DNA of 7,268 nt from Pseudomonadota bacterium. Its GTDB lineage: Bacteria; Myxococcota; Myxococcia; Myxococcales; Myxococcaceae. This document shows, piece after piece, positions 6,061 through 7,268 of the stretch (positions are counted from its first letter, which is position 1; each line of letters starts with the position of its first letter). The translations under genes were made by a program, and so were the position numbers. The notes below the pieces were generated by a model. The model searched no databases. It was not told the origin of the DNA and was given only the letters and a program-made list of their open reading frames with translations. Location: NCBI GenBank assembly GCA_023424585.1, contig JAFADT010000876.1, positions 1-7,268 on the forward strand, read 5' to 3'.

Positions 6061-6077
6061 CGTCACGCGATTGTCAC
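6061..6077 (+). promoter_or_regulatory. Candidate Pho box: tandem GTCAC with 11-base period
   Basis: CGTCACGCGATTGTCAC contains GTCAC at 6062-6066 and again at 6073-6077, exactly 11 bases apart on the same strand. PhoB boxes in E. coli are direct repeats of a CTGTCAT-like half-site with 11-base period, so the geometry matches. It lies in the 37-base gap between pstS and pstC, suggesting an extra promoter for pstCA. A GATAGA (6100-6105) follows at a distance that could be its -10 element. CGCCG (6058-6062) and CGGCG (6079-6083) flank the repeat and could also form a weak stem. Confidence 0.5.
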
Positions 6078-6093
6078 CCGGCGCGGGGGTCCC

Positions 6094-7110
6094 ATGTTGG
6101 ATAGACAGGCCGTCATGCAGGAGCAGGACCTCGCGCCCCCGGTGGCGCTGCCCACGCTGTCGCCCGCGGCCCGGCGGCGGCAGCTGAAGGAGCGGGCCAT
6201 CGCCGGGCTCATCACGGGGGTGGCCTTCACCGGCATCGCCGCGCTGGTGCTCATCCTCGTCTTCGTGGCGAAGGAGGCGCTGACGCTCGTCACCGACCCG
6301 GCGGCGCGCGAGGAGGCCAGCTTCTCCAGGATGTTCCTCCCGCAGCTGGTGCGGAAGGGGAAGCCCCTGGCCTACGTGTGGCAGCCGGTGTCCGGCGTGC
6401 CCAAGGTCAGCATGATCCCGCTCTTCATCGGCACGCTGAAGACGACGCTGGTGTCCATGGTGGTGGCCGTGCCGCTGGGCATCTTCGGGGCGCTCTTCGC
6501 CGCGGAGTTCGCCCCCCGCCGCCTGCGGGAGGTGCTCAAGCCCACCATCGAGCTGCTGGCCGGCATCCCGTCCGTGGTGCTGGGCTTCTTCGCGCTGATG
6601 GTGATGGCCACCTTCCTCCAGGAGGCCTTCGGCTTCACGTCCCGGCTCAACGCCGTGGTGGCGGGGCTGGGCCTGGCGCTGGCCATCGTGCCGGTCATCT
6701 TCACGGTGACGGAGGACGCGCTCACCGCCGTGCCGCGCAGCTACCGCGAGGCGTCCCTGGCGCTGGGCGCCACGCCCTGGGAGACGGCGTGGAAGGTGGT
6801 GCTCCCGGCGGCGGCCCCCGGCATCCTCGCCGCGTGCGTGCTGGGCTTCGGGCGCGCCATCGGCGAGACGATGATCGTCCTCATGGCGTCCGGCAACGCG
6901 GCCATCGTGTCCTGGAACCTGGGGGACTCCGTGCGCTCGCTGTCGGCCACCATCGCCGCGGAGATGGGCGAGGTGGTGGTGGGCAGCCCGCACTACGCGC
7001 TGCTCTTCTTCATCGGCGTGGAGCTGTTCCTCTTCACCTTCGTGCTCAACATGCTCGCCGGGGTGTGGACGCGGAAGGTCATCCAGCGGCTCAAGGGAGG
7101 TGCGGGGTGA
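6094..7110 (+). CDS. pstC: Phosphate ABC transporter permease PstC
   Basis: This permease of up to 338 residues forms, with PstA, the inner-membrane pore of the high-affinity phosphate importer. A polar N-terminus (1-27) leads to helix 1 (about 28-55), a periplasmic loop (about 58-108), then the conserved core of five further helices. The cytoplasmic EAA loop that docks on the ATPase PstB begins at E219 (EASLALGATPWET) and ends in VVLP. GRAIGETM near 253-260 carries a conserved Arg and Glu (R254, E258) found throughout PstC proteins. The start is uncertain: coordinates give the longest ATG form. The ATG at 6115 has AGG spaced 5 bases and sits 42 bases after a GTCAC box, the same register as neighbouring genes, so the true protein may be 331 residues. 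Its stop overlaps the pstA GTG. Confidence 0.94.
   Translation: MLDRQAVMQEQDLAPPVALPTLSPAARRRQLKERAIAGLITGVAFTGIAALVLILVFVAKEALTLVTDPAAREEASFSRMFLPQLVRKGKPLAYVWQPVSGVPKVSMIPLFIGTLKTTLVSMVVAVPLGIFGALFAAEFAPRRLREVLKPTIELLAGIPSVVLGFFALMVMATFLQEAFGFTSRLNAVVAGLGLALAIVPVIFTVTEDALTAVPRSYREASLALGATPWETAWKVVLPAAAPGILAACVLGFGRAIGETMIVLMASGNAAIVSWNLGDSVRSLSATIAAEMGEVVVGSPHYALLFFIGVELFLFTFVLNMLAGVWTRKVIQRLKGGAG
7095..7100 (+). promoter_or_regulatory. Ribosome binding site deciding the pstA GTG start
   Basis: GGGAGG lies 6 bases before the GTG at 7107 inside the end of pstC. There is no ATG nearby in this frame before the first membrane helix, so this site supports a GTG start with GTGA overlap and coupled translation. 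Confidence 0.65.
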
Positions 7111-7268
7111 AGCACACCACGCGCAAGGTCGTGGGCCTGTCGCTCGTGTCGCTCACGGGGCTGGCCGCGCTCGTCATCGTGGCCATGCTGGCCCTCATCC
7201 TCCTGGACGTCGTCCAGGGCGGCTGGAGCCACCTCTCCTGGCGCTTCCTCACGGAGGCGCCCACGGAC
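7107..7268 (+). CDS. pstA: Phosphate ABC transporter permease PstA, N-terminal part (cut by window end)
   Basis: Only the first 54 codons are present. The GTG start overlaps the pstC stop by the GTGA arrangement, with a ribosome site at 7095-7100. The visible protein has a short basic N-terminus (MKHTTRK) and a long hydrophobic first helix at about 8-33. It then continues LSWRFLTEAPTD, which resembles the start of the periplasmic segment in PstA proteins, where a phenylalanine-leucine-threonine stretch precedes an acidic/proline part. PstA pairs with PstC in the phosphate pore. Identity relies on this short stretch and on position directly after pstC; the usual next genes, pstB and phoU, would lie beyond the window. 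Confidence 0.85.
   Translation, partial: MKHTTRKVVGLSLVSLTGLAALVIVAMLALILLDVVQGGWSHLSWRFLTEAPTD

Noticed and set aside
6025..6993. A 322-codon minus-strand open frame opposite pstC
   Set aside because: Its His/Arg/Gly-rich composition is what pstC codons give in antisense; it also covers the pstS-pstC gap with its candidate Pho box.

Overview
The window looks like chromosomal DNA from a myxobacterium of the Myxococcus/Corallococcus type. Base composition is very GC-rich throughout, third codon positions are almost always G or C, and the gene families fit that group; the assignment is from general appearance, not a database match. All supported genes lie on the + strand. There is no sign of mobile elements, CRISPR, tRNA or rRNA. 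Intergenic gaps are short (13 to 112 bases) and no stretch over 300 bases lacks a gene.

Bases 1-1095 (anion transport): the 3' end of a ClC-type chloride channel or antiporter gene with a paired CBS regulatory tail, directly abutted by a gene for an 87-residue single-pass membrane protein that I do not recognise. Bases 1192-2501 (two-gene membrane cassette): a TauE/SafE-family exporter overlapping by four bases a three-helix DUF1634-type protein.

Bases 2567-7268 (phosphate block): a SixA-type phosphohistidine phosphatase, a PhoB/OmpR-family response regulator, an outer-membrane porin resembling the phosphate-selective OprP/OprO family, then pstS, pstC and the first 54 codons of pstA. These give most of an inorganic phosphate route: porin across the outer membrane, PstS capture in the periplasm, PstC/PstA pore in the inner membrane. 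The PhoB-like regulator is the obvious candidate controller. PstB, PhoU and a PhoR-type kinase are not in the window; the first two may follow pstA.

The most interesting signal is non-coding. The pentamer GTCAC, often extended as (T/C)GTCACGCG, recurs in every intergenic gap from sixA onward and is absent from the gap before tauE. In four cases it begins 42 or 43 bases before an ATG (sixA, phoB-like, porin, and the second possible pstC start). Before pstC it forms a tandem pair with an 11-base period, the geometry of a PhoB box. Before the phoB-like gene it sits in a perfect 9-base inverted repeat. I read this as a candidate Pho regulon operator with autoregulation, possibly on leaderless or very short-leader transcripts. 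No wholly new system is evident; the genes themselves are of known families.
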